A DNA stretch of 64,000 nucleotides, from assembly GCF_000015765.1 (NCBI RefSeq), contig NC_008942.1, positions 821,921 to 885,920 on the forward strand, read 5' to 3'. Position numbers and translations under genes: made by a program. The notes under the pieces are model-generated. The model did no database searches. It was not told the DNA's origin and saw nothing but the letters and a program-made list of their open reading frames with translations. The stretch's first letter is position 1, and every line of letters begins with the position of its first letter. The DNA comes from Methanocorpusculum labreanum Z. Lineage in GTDB: Archaea > Halobacteriota > Methanomicrobia > Methanomicrobiales > Methanocorpusculaceae. Shown here in pieces: positions 53,144 through 60,738 of the stretch.

Positions 53144-53838
53144 ACTATTTTTTCATTTTTGCAGGACCGAACGGGTCGGGCAAATCCACTGTGATCGGGA
53201 ATTTTGCAGCATCTCCATTCAGCTTTTATGATTCGAATGATGCATTATATATCAATGCGGACTATTATGCCAAATTGGATCCTGTCGTTAAAGCTATGCC
53301 GGAAGGCAGAGAGAAGGATCTGGCTGCATGGCACGGGACAAATGCATGGCGCACGAAGGCATTGAGGGACAGGCATCACAACATTAAATGGGAGACGGTT
53401 TTTTCTCATCCGGGAAGAATGGATGTTATTAGAGAAGCAAAGGAACTGGGGTATTTCGTTATACTGGTGTATGTGACAACGATCGATCCGGCCATAAATG
53501 TGGAACGTGTACTGATGCGTGCTGCACAGGGAGGACACGGTGTTCCCGAAGAGAAGATACGCAGCAGGTATGAACGGTCGGTGAAGCTGCTGCCGGATAT
53601 GCTTGATCTGGCGGATGAAGCATTGGTCTATGACAATTCTTATCATAAATCTCCTCCTGGATTGATCTTTGGAAAGATCGGGGGCGAATATATGGTTTTG
53701 AACAGAGATAAAATGGATGCGGCGCTGTTTTCATGGGTCCGCCGGAATCTTGTCGAGCCTCTGGAAGAAAAGTCGAGATTCTGTTTAGTCTTAAATGAGG
53801 AGATCTCCAATCTTTTTATCCGGGACCATTATCCGTAG
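53140..53838 (+). CDS. Zeta-toxin family P-loop kinase
   Basis: 232 residues. Walker A GPNGSGKST at 9-17, INADYYAKLDP (substrate Asp), a kinase core with KWETVFSHPGRMDVIREAKE, and ERVLMRAAQGGHGVPEEKIR (arginine lid). Zeta toxins phosphorylate UDP-N-acetylglucosamine; in an archaeon without peptidoglycan the target would instead be surface-sugar metabolism, or the protein acts on something else. Confidence 0.82.
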   Translation: MNYFFIFAGPNGSGKSTVIGNFAASPFSFYDSNDALYINADYYAKLDPVVKAMPEGREKDLAAWHGTNAWRTKALRDRHHNIKWETVFSHPGRMDVIREAKELGYFVILVYVTTIDPAINVERVLMRAAQGGHGVPEEKIRSRYERSVKLLPDMLDLADEALVYDNSYHKSPPGLIFGKIGGEYMVLNRDKMDAALFSWVRRNLVEPLEEKSRFCLVLNEEISNLFIRDHYP

Positions 53839-53880
53839 AGCAGCATTTTTTTCACGGAGACTCTGAACAGATAGAACTGA

Positions 53881-54038
53881 CGAGGCGGGGCCTTAGATCC
53901 CTTAGCTGAGGCAGATCGACGGCGCAGCCGGCGATCTTAGCTGAGGCGGGCCGGTCCATAGGACCGGGCTTAGCGGAGCAAATCTCTGATTTGCGACCAA
54001 GGCTTTGCCTTACGAGTCGGCCCGCGGCGGGAGTATCT
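53881..54038 (+). repeat. Hairpin mosaic block 3
   Basis: Modules: GGGGCC-TTA-GATCCC, GATCGACGGCGCAGCCGGCGATC-type, CCGGTCC-ATA-GGACCGG, GCAAATC-TCT-GATTTGC, AAGGC-TTT-GCCTT. Linkers CTTAGCTGAG (twice) and CTTAGCGGAG. The family end GCGGCGGGAGTATCT runs straight into the broken AlbA-type gene. Confidence 0.8.
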
Positions 54039-55102
54039 GTTCAGGTGATGAATCCATCGCTGCCCCTCAGCATATTTTGAATTCTCTCATATTGAAAGGT
54101 CAGAATATGACCTTTGACGCACTGCCAAGTCCATAGAAACTCTCTGATGTAAGTTTCACCTATCTTAAAGCCACATTCAAAAACAGGCTGAATGAACCTG
54201 AAATAACAGATCGTGACCTGGCTTCATTTGGTCTCATTTTATCTGACGGGCGGCTGACGTATGCCGGAGCATTGCTTTGCGACCAGTATATTGTCAGCCA
54301 GTCACGCATATTCTGCACCCGGTGGAAACATCTCACAAAAGGAACCGTTGGGGAAGATGCTTTGGATGACAAAGAGTATGAGGGGAATCTTCTCTCTCTT
54401 CTTGAAAATGCAGAAGTGTTCATTAAGAATAATTCTAAAAAATCATGGGGCGTTAGTGAAATGCAGCGTGATGAGCATGAAGATTATCCTCATTCTTCAG
54501 TTCGCGAAGCTCTGATCAACGCCATTATACATCGGGACTATCAGATCATCGGTTCAGAAATACATATTGATATGTATCCGGACCGGGTTGAGATTACTTC
54601 TCCGGGAGGAATGCCGGATGGTTCCAAAATTCAGGCACTTGATGTTTCCACGATCCCGTCGATGAGGAGAAATATGATCATCTCTGATGTGTTTGGCCGA
54701 CTGCGTATAATGGAGAGGCGCGGCAGCGGTCTTAGCAGAATAATTGATGGATACAATGATTTTGAGGTTAAACCGGCATTCTATTCTGAATCTTCCTATT
54801 TCCGTGTTACGCTGCCAAATAAGAATTATTCTGTGCAGGATACTGCCGTATCTTCCTTTATCCAGCCCCGTGTTATGTTATCTCCTTCGGAAGAGAAAGT
54901 GTTGGAACTTATTGCGGTTAATCCTGCCATTACGGGAGAAAGGATAGCCGAAAATCTTGATGTGTCTTTACGTCATGCAAAGAGGTTATTGGCGGAGTTG
55001 AAGGAAAAGGGTGCTATTCAGCGTATTGGTTCTGCTAAATCCGGTCATTGGGAGATTCTTATCAATATGCCGGGGCAAAAACACCAATACATGTCACGGT
55101 AA
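54035..55102 (+). pseudogene. Broken AlbA/ATP-binding transcriptional regulator-like gene
   Basis: The frame reads AAPQHILNSLILKGQNMTFD, an in-frame TAG at 54134-54136, then FTYLKATFKNRLNEPEITDR, LTYAGALLCDQ, SRIFCTRWK, SSVREALINAIIHRDY, ITSPGGMPDG, RRGSGLSRII and a C-terminal winged helix (GERIAENLDVSLRHAKRLLA). This is the C-terminal two thirds of an AlbA-domain/divergent GHKL-ATPase protein. The N-terminal AlbA DNA-binding part is missing: the mosaic element lies where it should be. A shortened product from an internal start (near 54272 or later) is possible. Confidence 0.75.
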
Positions 55103-55250
55103 ATGTCACGGTAAATGTCACCGTAAATAGCAGCCAGTCTGCTATCTGGCGGTAAGATCATCTATACAGTTACGGGTTGTCTAACGGTTTTTACGCAGCT
55201 CAAATATTTGCCGTGCTGATTGGGTGAACGAGTATACCGGCTTTGTCTTG
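55092..55250. repeat. Direct copy of the 51,455-51,600 sequence with 12-bp tandem repeats
   Basis: Three consecutive ATGTCAC(G/C)GTAA units start in the last codons of the gene (two units in the other copy). Then CTGCTATCTGGCGGTAAGATC, GGTTGTCTAACGG and GCTCAAATATTTGCCGTGC match 51495-51580 closely. Together with the gene tail the duplicated stretch is about 180 bp. Confidence 0.85.
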
Positions 55251-55252
55251 TG

Positions 55253-55308
55253 AACAAGCGAGGGCTTGAAGCCCGAAGCGGAGAGCAAATCTTTGATTTG
55301 CGCCCCCC
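55253..55308 (+). repeat. Hairpin mosaic block 4 (short)
   Basis: Two modules only: GCGAGGGCTTGAAGCCCGAAGC and GCAAATC-TTT-GATTTGC, followed by a C-run. Plus orientation. Linkers are reduced. Confidence 0.7.
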
Positions 55309-55394
55309 CTTCTCCCTCTCCCACCCCAGATGATGAACCTGATTTTGTCACCAATACTATATACTTTTAGTGACATAATGATACATACTATAAT

Positions 55395-56000
55395 ATGTAT
55401 AATGATACCTATCATGAAAAAATCCGGGAGAGAATAACCACATCAAAGAGAGGCACAATATTCGTCATCTCTGATTTTGCCGACATCTCCCCGACCCCCA
55501 CGATAAAAAAAGTATTATCACGGCTAGTTCAAGACAAAACGATTCGCCGGATCATGCGGGGAATATACGAATATCCCATCTACAATGCATTCCTTGATGA
55601 ATACGTCGCTCCCTCACCTCATGGGATAGCAAAAGCGCTTGCACGCAATTTTGGCTGGACCATTGTCCCCTATGAAGATGCTGCCCTGAATATGCTCGGG
55701 ATCTCTACCCAAGTCCCTGCTTCATGGACGTATGCTTCTGACGGCCCCTACAAAAAATACGCATATGGAAATGTCACGATACAATTCAAGCATACCTCAA
55801 ATAAAGACATCACGAATCTTTCAGCAAAATCCGCACTGATCATTCAGGCATTGAAAGCGATCGGCAGGGATAACATGAATGATACATTCATCAAACAATT
55901 CTCCGATATGCTCACGCTGAATGAAAAAGAATCCTTATTGGAGGATACAAAACGCTCATCTGCCTGGATCTCCGGAACGATCAGACAGATATGTGCATAA
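55395..56000 (+). CDS. abiEi: AbiEi-type antitoxin (type IV TA / DUF6088)
   Basis: 201 residues. N-terminal winged helix (RITTSKRGTIFVISDFADIS, KKVLSRLVQDKTIRRIMRGI), then the AbiEi C-terminal domain (PHGIAKALARNFGWTIVPYE). It represses its own operon and counters AbiEii without a stable complex. ATACTATAATATG upstream is a TATA-type element. Six bp before abiEii. Confidence 0.85.
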   Translation: MYNDTYHEKIRERITTSKRGTIFVISDFADISPTPTIKKVLSRLVQDKTIRRIMRGIYEYPIYNAFLDEYVAPSPHGIAKALARNFGWTIVPYEDAALNMLGISTQVPASWTYASDGPYKKYAYGNVTIQFKHTSNKDITNLSAKSALIIQALKAIGRDNMNDTFIKQFSDMLTLNEKESLLEDTKRSSAWISGTIRQICA

Positions 56001-56006
56001 AGAACC

Positions 56007-57020
56007 ATGAAAAATATTGGAAAACGTCCGGCAGAAGACCGTGAAGCATTATTCAGGAACACTGCTGACAAGATGGGGATCAATGAGGCGATTATTGAGA
56101 AAGACTTCTGGGTCTGCTGGATGCTGGATTATCTTTTTCACGACTGCCCCTGGAAAAATACTCTGACATTCAAAGGAGGCACGAGCTTATCAAAAGCATA
56201 CGGGCTGATCGATCGTTTTTCTGAAGATATTGATCTGATCCTTGACTGGTGTATTCTGGATTATGATAAAGACGAACCCTGGAAGGATCGGACAAAGAAT
56301 CAGCAGGATCACTTTAACAAAGAGGCAAATCACCGTGCCGAAGAGTTTCTCAAGGATATATTTCTCCCGCAGATCACAAATGATCTATCGGAGGAACTTG
56401 GCATTTCTGTCGATATGGGGATCCTGGCTGACGATAAACAGACAATAACCTTCAGGTATCCACATGGTTTTTCCGATGCATCTATCCTTCAGGAGATCCG
56501 TCTGGAGATAGGGCCTCTTGCTGCATGCACTCCATCCGGCTGGGAGACGATCCAGCCGTATTCTGCCGAAAAATATCCGAATCTCTTTGGGCAAAAGTCA
56601 ACCGATGTTCTAACCGTGCATCCGGAACGGACGTTCTGGGAAAAGATCCTTATCCTTCATAGCGTGGCAAATCTTCCAAAAGGAAAGCCGGTTCCCTTAC
56701 GATATTCACGTCATTATTATGATGTCGTGAAAATGGGAGATTCGAAGGTAAAAGCCAAGGCATTTGCCGATCTGGATCTATTAGAGATGGTAACTAAATT
56801 CAAAATGAAATTTTATCCTCTTTCATGGGCAAACTATGAGCAGGTTTTCGCTGGTGAGATCCGGCTGCTGCCTTCGGATGTTCATATGGCGGCTCTAAAG
56901 TCTGATTATTCCCGTATGCAGAGTATGATGTACGGGGATGTTTTGGATTTTGAGGAAATTCTTGAAAAGTTAGGGGCACTTCAGGAAGAGATTCAACAAT
57001 TGATGAAGACCAGATCTTAA
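56007..57020 (+). CDS. abiEii: AbiEii nucleotidyltransferase toxin
   Basis: 337 residues. N-terminal EKDFWVCWMLDYLF, nucleotidyltransferase motif KGGTSLSKAY at 56-65 with FSEDIDLIL (D74, D76), then VHPERTFWEKILILH. AbiEii-type enzymes act on tRNA or other RNA 3' ends and stop growth in phage-infected cells. With abiEi it forms an abortive-infection module. Confidence 0.9.
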   Translation: MKNIGKRPAEDREALFRNTADKMGINEAIIEKDFWVCWMLDYLFHDCPWKNTLTFKGGTSLSKAYGLIDRFSEDIDLILDWCILDYDKDEPWKDRTKNQQDHFNKEANHRAEEFLKDIFLPQITNDLSEELGISVDMGILADDKQTITFRYPHGFSDASILQEIRLEIGPLAACTPSGWETIQPYSAEKYPNLFGQKSTDVLTVHPERTFWEKILILHSVANLPKGKPVPLRYSRHYYDVVKMGDSKVKAKAFADLDLLEMVTKFKMKFYPLSWANYEQVFAGEIRLLPSDVHMAALKSDYSRMQSMMYGDVLDFEEILEKLGALQEEIQQLMKTRS

Positions 57021-57031
57021 ATATGACAAGC

Positions 57032-57280
57032 GAAGGCGGGGTGAGCCGTTAGGCTCGCCCTCAGCGAAGCAAACCGTAGGTTTGCGATTAAGGCGGGCTG
57101 CCCCGCAGGGGCGGCCTCGGCCGAGGCGGATTGACGGTGCAGCCGGCAATCTTAGCGGAGCAAGTTTTCGAAGGAAACTTGCGACCAAGGCTTTGCCTTG
57201 CGAGCAAATCTTTGATTTGCGAACAAGCGAGGATCGAAGACCCGAGTCGGAGAGCAAGTCGACAGACTTGCGAACCCCCC
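57032..57280 (+). repeat. Hairpin mosaic block 5
   Basis: Modules: GAGCC-GTTA-GGCTC, GCAAACC-GTA-GGTTTGC, CTGCCCC-GCA-GGGGCGG, GATTG..GCAGCC..CAATC, GCAAGTTTTC-GAA-GGAAACTTGC, AAGGC-TTT-GCCTT, GCAAATC-TTT-GATTTGC, GGATCGAAGACCC, GCAAGTC-GAC-AGACTTGC. Linkers CTCAGCGAAG, CTCGGCCGAG, CTTAGCGGAG. Nine modules, the richest block. Confidence 0.8.
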
Positions 57281-57299
57281 TTCCCGGCGAACCGGATCG

Positions 57300-57592
57300 A
57301 ATTTGTTTAAGCGGGATTCTTTGGATGTACTTTGGTTTCTTGTACGGCATACGTGCGGACGCATGAGAATTCCGCCGCGAATCATTATGCTTCGCTTTGC
57401 TCTCCGACTCGGGCATTTTGTCCGCGGGCATCATATTGTTGACGTCAACAAACTGATGTGATACTCTCCATTTTACTGATTCAAACGAAATTTTCGCTGT
57501 ATTCCCGCCCGGCCAAAAATTCCGCATCCATGCCAAATATCTGACTTCGAACTATCCGGTTAAACCGGACAGTTGGGATTTCATTTAAAAGA
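57300..57592. other. Family-2 remnant and gene-free gap before RhuM
   Basis: 57320-57385 (GATGTACTTTGG...TTGTACGGCAT...GTGCGGACGCATGAGA...CGCGAATC) is a decayed family-2 start and flank, homologous in inverted form to 4240-4320. 57390-57592 carries no recognisable gene. Confidence 0.5.
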
Positions 57593-58672
57593 TTATCTAT
57601 TTTCATTACACTCACTATCTTTGCTGGAATCAGATTTAGGGATATATACTAGCTTTTTTAGCACATCTTCCAACTCATCTTCATCCTGCGCAGTTTCCCG
57701 CTCCAGCTCCCGTGCCTCGAACACCTCGAACTCCCGGGATGCCTTACTCTTCGCCCGCTCCATCGAAACCTTCCCGGCACTCGTAAGAATACTCATATCA
57801 TTCAGCCGGAGAATCGCTTCCAGCTTCACCTCCCAGTCATGCATCGTCATAACCTTTCTGGAACGTGCCTGCTGCTCCGCATACTCCAGAAACTGATTCA
57901 CCAGCGAATTCATCGTCGTGATCTCCTCACTCGAAAGATAATTCTTCGCCGTCAAAACATCAGCCAGACGAATCTTCCCGTTTGGACTCTCCTTCCATGT
58001 CGAAAGCCCCATATGCGGCAGATCGGCATTCGCCCGCAAAACCATGATCTCCGCCGCCGTATGACCGTGAACCGCAAAATGGATCTTATTCTGCACCGCT
58101 GCAAAAAACTTCTTCGCAGCAGGATGATTCTTATCATAATCCACACTCAGCGCGTAAATATCCCGAACCTTCAGATACAACCGCTTCTCTGACGCACGAA
58201 TCGCACGAATCCGCTCAAGCAGCTCATCGAAATAATCCTGACCAAACCCTGCGGGCTCCTTTAAACGCTCATCATCAAGAACAAACCCTTTCACCACATA
58301 CTCCTGCAAAAGCTTCGTTGCCCACTTCCTAAACTGCGTCCCGCGGGCAGACCTCGCACGATATCCTACCGCCAAAATCATCTCCAGATTATAGCAGACG
58401 ATCGAACGGACGACCGACCGACCGCCCTCATCCTGCTCCACATCAAAAACCCGGGTGACTCTCTCCGGCTCAAGCTCACCCTCCTCGAAAATATTCGCGA
58501 TATGTTCACTCACCGTCTTTGGCGACCTATCATACAAATCAGCAATCAAACGCTGAGATAGCCACACCGACCCCTCATACAGTCGAACCTGAACACGCGT
58601 ATTCCCCCCGTCCGTATTATACAGCAGAAACTCAGATAGCTCCTCGACAGGGGTGAGACCCTTTCCGCTCAT
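57593..58672 (-). CDS. RhuM family (virulence-protein-like) protein
   Basis: 359 residues. VRLYEGSVWLSQRLIADLYD, SPKTVSEHIANIFEEGEL, YNLEMILAVGYRARSARGTQ and FRKWATKLLQEYVVKGF are the RhuM/COG3943 signature (KilA-N/BRO-like DNA-binding region). Such genes are frequent in defence and toxin-antitoxin islands; function unknown. C-terminal 60 residues are charged coil. ATGA overlap with the small upstream gene. Confidence 0.82.
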   Translation of the reverse strand: MSGKGLTPVEELSEFLLYNTDGGNTRVQVRLYEGSVWLSQRLIADLYDRSPKTVSEHIANIFEEGELEPERVTRVFDVEQDEGGRSVVRSIVCYNLEMILAVGYRARSARGTQFRKWATKLLQEYVVKGFVLDDERLKEPAGFGQDYFDELLERIRAIRASEKRLYLKVRDIYALSVDYDKNHPAAKKFFAAVQNKIHFAVHGHTAAEIMVLRANADLPHMGLSTWKESPNGKIRLADVLTAKNYLSSEEITTMNSLVNQFLEYAEQQARSRKVMTMHDWEVKLEAILRLNDMSILTSAGKVSMERAKSKASREFEVFEARELERETAQDEDELEDVLKKLVYIPKSDSSKDSECNENR

Positions 58673-58953
58673 ACATCCACCCCAAGCTTCGAAAGAAAAC
58701 CTGCCGGTCTCTTCTCTGTTTTTGCGAGATCTCCCTCAAGAACCCTGACCAACGCTTTCAGATAGGTCACTTCATCGAGCAGGCTCCAGGAGCGCAGGAG
58801 CCTCTCTTCTATTATCTCACCTTCCTTCATCAGCTCAAGCTGGTTTTTCCGATTTTCTTTCCCATTTGTATAGAGCCTGCCTGAATATACATTTTTTTTG
58901 AAAAAGAGCGGCTTTGGTTGTTCCAGAAGTGTTTTGGGAATATCATTCATCAT
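58669..58953 (-). CDS. Small protein coupled to RhuM gene
   Basis: 94 residues (MMNDIPKTLLEQPKPLFFKK; LLRSWSLLDEVTYLKALVRV). No family recognised. It overlaps the RhuM start by 4 nt and lies in the antitoxin-like first position. Promoter AATATAAAT near 59008. Confidence 0.5.
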   Translation of the reverse strand: MMNDIPKTLLEQPKPLFFKKNVYSGRLYTNGKENRKNQLELMKEGEIIEERLLRSWSLLDEVTYLKALVRVLEGDLAKTEKRPAGFLSKLGVDV

Positions 58954-59032
58954 ATCTGACCTCCTGTCCGGGTATCTCCGAACGTGTAATCAATCTATGA
59001 TTTAACGCAATATAAATACCTGACCGCGCGGT

Positions 59033-59241
59033 GGCGGGGTGAGCCGATAGGCTCGCCCTTAGCCAAGCAAATCTCTGATTTGCGACTGCGGGCTGACCCG
59101 AAGGGGCGGCCTCAGCGGAGGCGGATCGACGGCGCAGCCGGTGATCTTAGCGGAGGCGGGGACCTTTAGGTCCCTCAGCCGAGCAAACAGAATGTTTGCG
59201 ACCAAATCTCTGATTTGCGAGCCCGACGCGGTAGAGTATCT
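59033..59241 (+). repeat. Hairpin mosaic block 6
   Basis: Modules: GAGCC-GATA-GGCTC, GCAAATC-TCT-GATTTGC, CTGACCCGAAGGGGCGG, GATCGACGGCGCAGCCGGTGATC-type, GGGACC-TTTA-GGTCCC, GCAAACA-GAA-TGTTTGC, AAATC-TCT-GATTT, end GACGCGGTAGAGTATCTC. The flank after it (CTATTTTCGAG, CCAGGTAGTTCATCTTC) recurs after block 7. 59242-59506 has no supported gene. Confidence 0.8.
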
Positions 59242-59506
59242 CTATTTTCGAGACCCCTACACGATTCCAGGTAGTTCATCTTCATCTGCAGCAGAACATA
59301 CCATATCTGAAATGAGTGATTGCCATGAGAATGAAGACCGAGCAGGGAGTGAGAATGGGAGATTAAAAAAAAAAGAGTTGGTTTGGTGGGTTTAGAGGGG
59401 TTTAGCTTAGAATGGACACATGAGATGGGTAATAGATATTCGATACCTCCACTTTCAGGTCACCGGAGCACAAACCCAAAGTGGAGGGGGGCCGGTTTCC
59501 CGGCCT

Positions 59507-59755
59507 TCACTTTCTTTCCCGTTTCCGGCGCTCTTCCTCAAGTTCCTCTTCATGCCATTTGTTCATTTCCTTAATGACGATGCGGCGCTGGAGTTCGGAC
59601 GGCTTGATGCCTTCCTTTTTTGCACGGCGGTAGAACCATTCCTTGTTTTTCATCGGGATCCTGGTTGAGATCCGGCCGTTGTATTCGACGGGCGTTTCCA
59701 TGATGACCTGGCTCATTTTGAGACAGATCCGGGTAGTAGATTCGTCTTGAATCAT
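59507..59755 (-). CDS. Small basic protein, possible DNA-binding
   Basis: 82 residues from ATG 59755, with AAGGAG 5 nt upstream. Contains NGRISTRIPMKNKEWFYRRA and GIKPSELQRRIVIKEMNKWH, resembling a ribbon-helix-helix repressor, followed by a Glu/Arg-rich helical tail. No partner toxin adjacent. The region upstream is a structured, gene-free segment. Confidence 0.55.
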   Translation of the reverse strand: MIQDESTTRICLKMSQVIMETPVEYNGRISTRIPMKNKEWFYRRAKKEGIKPSELQRRIVIKEMNKWHEEELEEERRKRERK

Positions 59756-59814
59756 TCTTTCTCCTTGTTGTGTTCTCTTTGGAACAATGCCTGCGTAAGG
59801 CAGGTTATTCAATG

Positions 59815-60060
59815 TCGATTCATGCCGGTTGACCCAGCGGCACGCCTTTTTTGTCGAGAGAGGGACAGAGTACCCTCTTCGTGTTTTCCGTTGACCGGCA
59901 CGATTCCCGCGCCGGCATGTTCATTCAGAGAATGAAAAAAGGCTTCAGGGTTCACCCGTGGCAGAGGGAGTAGTATGTGTGATACCTGACTCCATGCTCC
60001 TAGCAGCTTGCCGTCCCGCAGGACTCGTGCTCCGGGCTAGCCCCTGCCTTTTTTCATTTA
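59815..60060. ncRNA. Structured gene-free segment, candidate non-coding RNA(s)
   Basis: Two parts. (1) 59821-59919 is closed by 8-base arms CATGCCGG and CCGGCATG with an inner stem AGAGGG/CCCTCT. (2) 59931-60058 is bounded by a perfect 13-base inverted repeat, AATGAAAAAAGGC and GCCTTTTTTCATT, so a T-run terminates it in either direction; inside are GTCC-TGCG-GGAC and TGCT-CCT-AGCA hairpins. I tested by eye for SRP RNA, RNase P RNA and 5S RNA motifs and found none. Strand is undecided. Confidence 0.45.
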
Positions 60061-60442
60061 CCTGATGTTGTTAATACTTAGTTGGTTTTTTAGATATTTA
60101 ATGGTTATTTTTTGCGTATTACGATAATTTTACGGGTATTTGTCTGTTTTAGTGTTGAGATTCGTTCTAAGATGTTATAAACCCCAGACCGCGCGGTGCG
60201 ATAATGCCCCGGGAAGGAGGAAAAATTGGGTGCTCAGTGAGAGAGATGGGTTACGAAAAATGCAGAAAAACCGGCTGGAAGCTTATGGAATATTGTTGGT
60301 CTGTTTTTTGATCAGGGAGGTTTGTCTGCCCGGATAGGAGAGATCAGGATGGAAAACGGTTAGAGCTGTCTGAAGGAGGAGGGAGGGGGTGTATGGATGC
60401 ATGTGTGGGCACGATTTTTGTGCGGATAGGGAAGAGCGCGTG
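60061..60442. other. Gene-free region
   Basis: No supported gene. Short frames here lack ribosome-binding sites and family resemblance. CAGACCGCGCGGTGCG at 60185 resembles CTGACCGCGCGGTGGCG just before block 6, perhaps a former element flank. Confidence 0.4.
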
Positions 60443-60663
60443 CGGGGTGAGCCGACAAGCGAGGGTCGTAGACCCGAGTCGGAGAGCAAACCGAAGGTTT
60501 GCGAACAGGCTCGCCCTTAGCTGAGGCGGGTTGGACACGAAGTGGACGACCTTAGCCGAGGCGGATCGGTCCATAGGGCCGGTCTCAGCGGAGCAAATCT
60601 TTGATTTGCGACCAAGTCGATAGACTTGCGATCCGGCGCGGAGCGACCCGCGGTGGAGATATC
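60443..60663 (+). repeat. Hairpin mosaic block 7, with nested module
   Basis: GAGCC...GGCTC hairpin interrupted in its loop by 50 bp (60458-60507) that carry GGGTC-GTA-GACCC and GCAAACC-GAA-GGTTTGC. Then GGTTGGACACGAAGTGGACGACC-type, CGGTCC-ATA-GGGCCGG, GCAAATC-TTT-GATTTGC, GCAAGTC... AGACTTGC, end CCCGCGGTGGAGATATCC. Linkers CTTAGCTGAG, CTTAGCCGAG, CTCAGCGGAG. Confidence 0.82.
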
Positions 60664-60738
60664 CTATTTTCGAGGCACATACACGTTTCCAGGTAGTTCA
60701 TCTTCTGCAGAATATTCATGGGTAGCAGGATCCGTTTT

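Noticed and set aside
59931-60058. SRP RNA, RNase P RNA or 5S rRNA
   Set aside because: Size and conserved motifs (SRP helix 8, RNase P core segments, 5S loops) are absent.
60140-60337. 65-codon plus-strand frame between mosaic blocks
   Set aside because: Runs through repeat-derived sequence, no ribosome-binding site, not protein-like.
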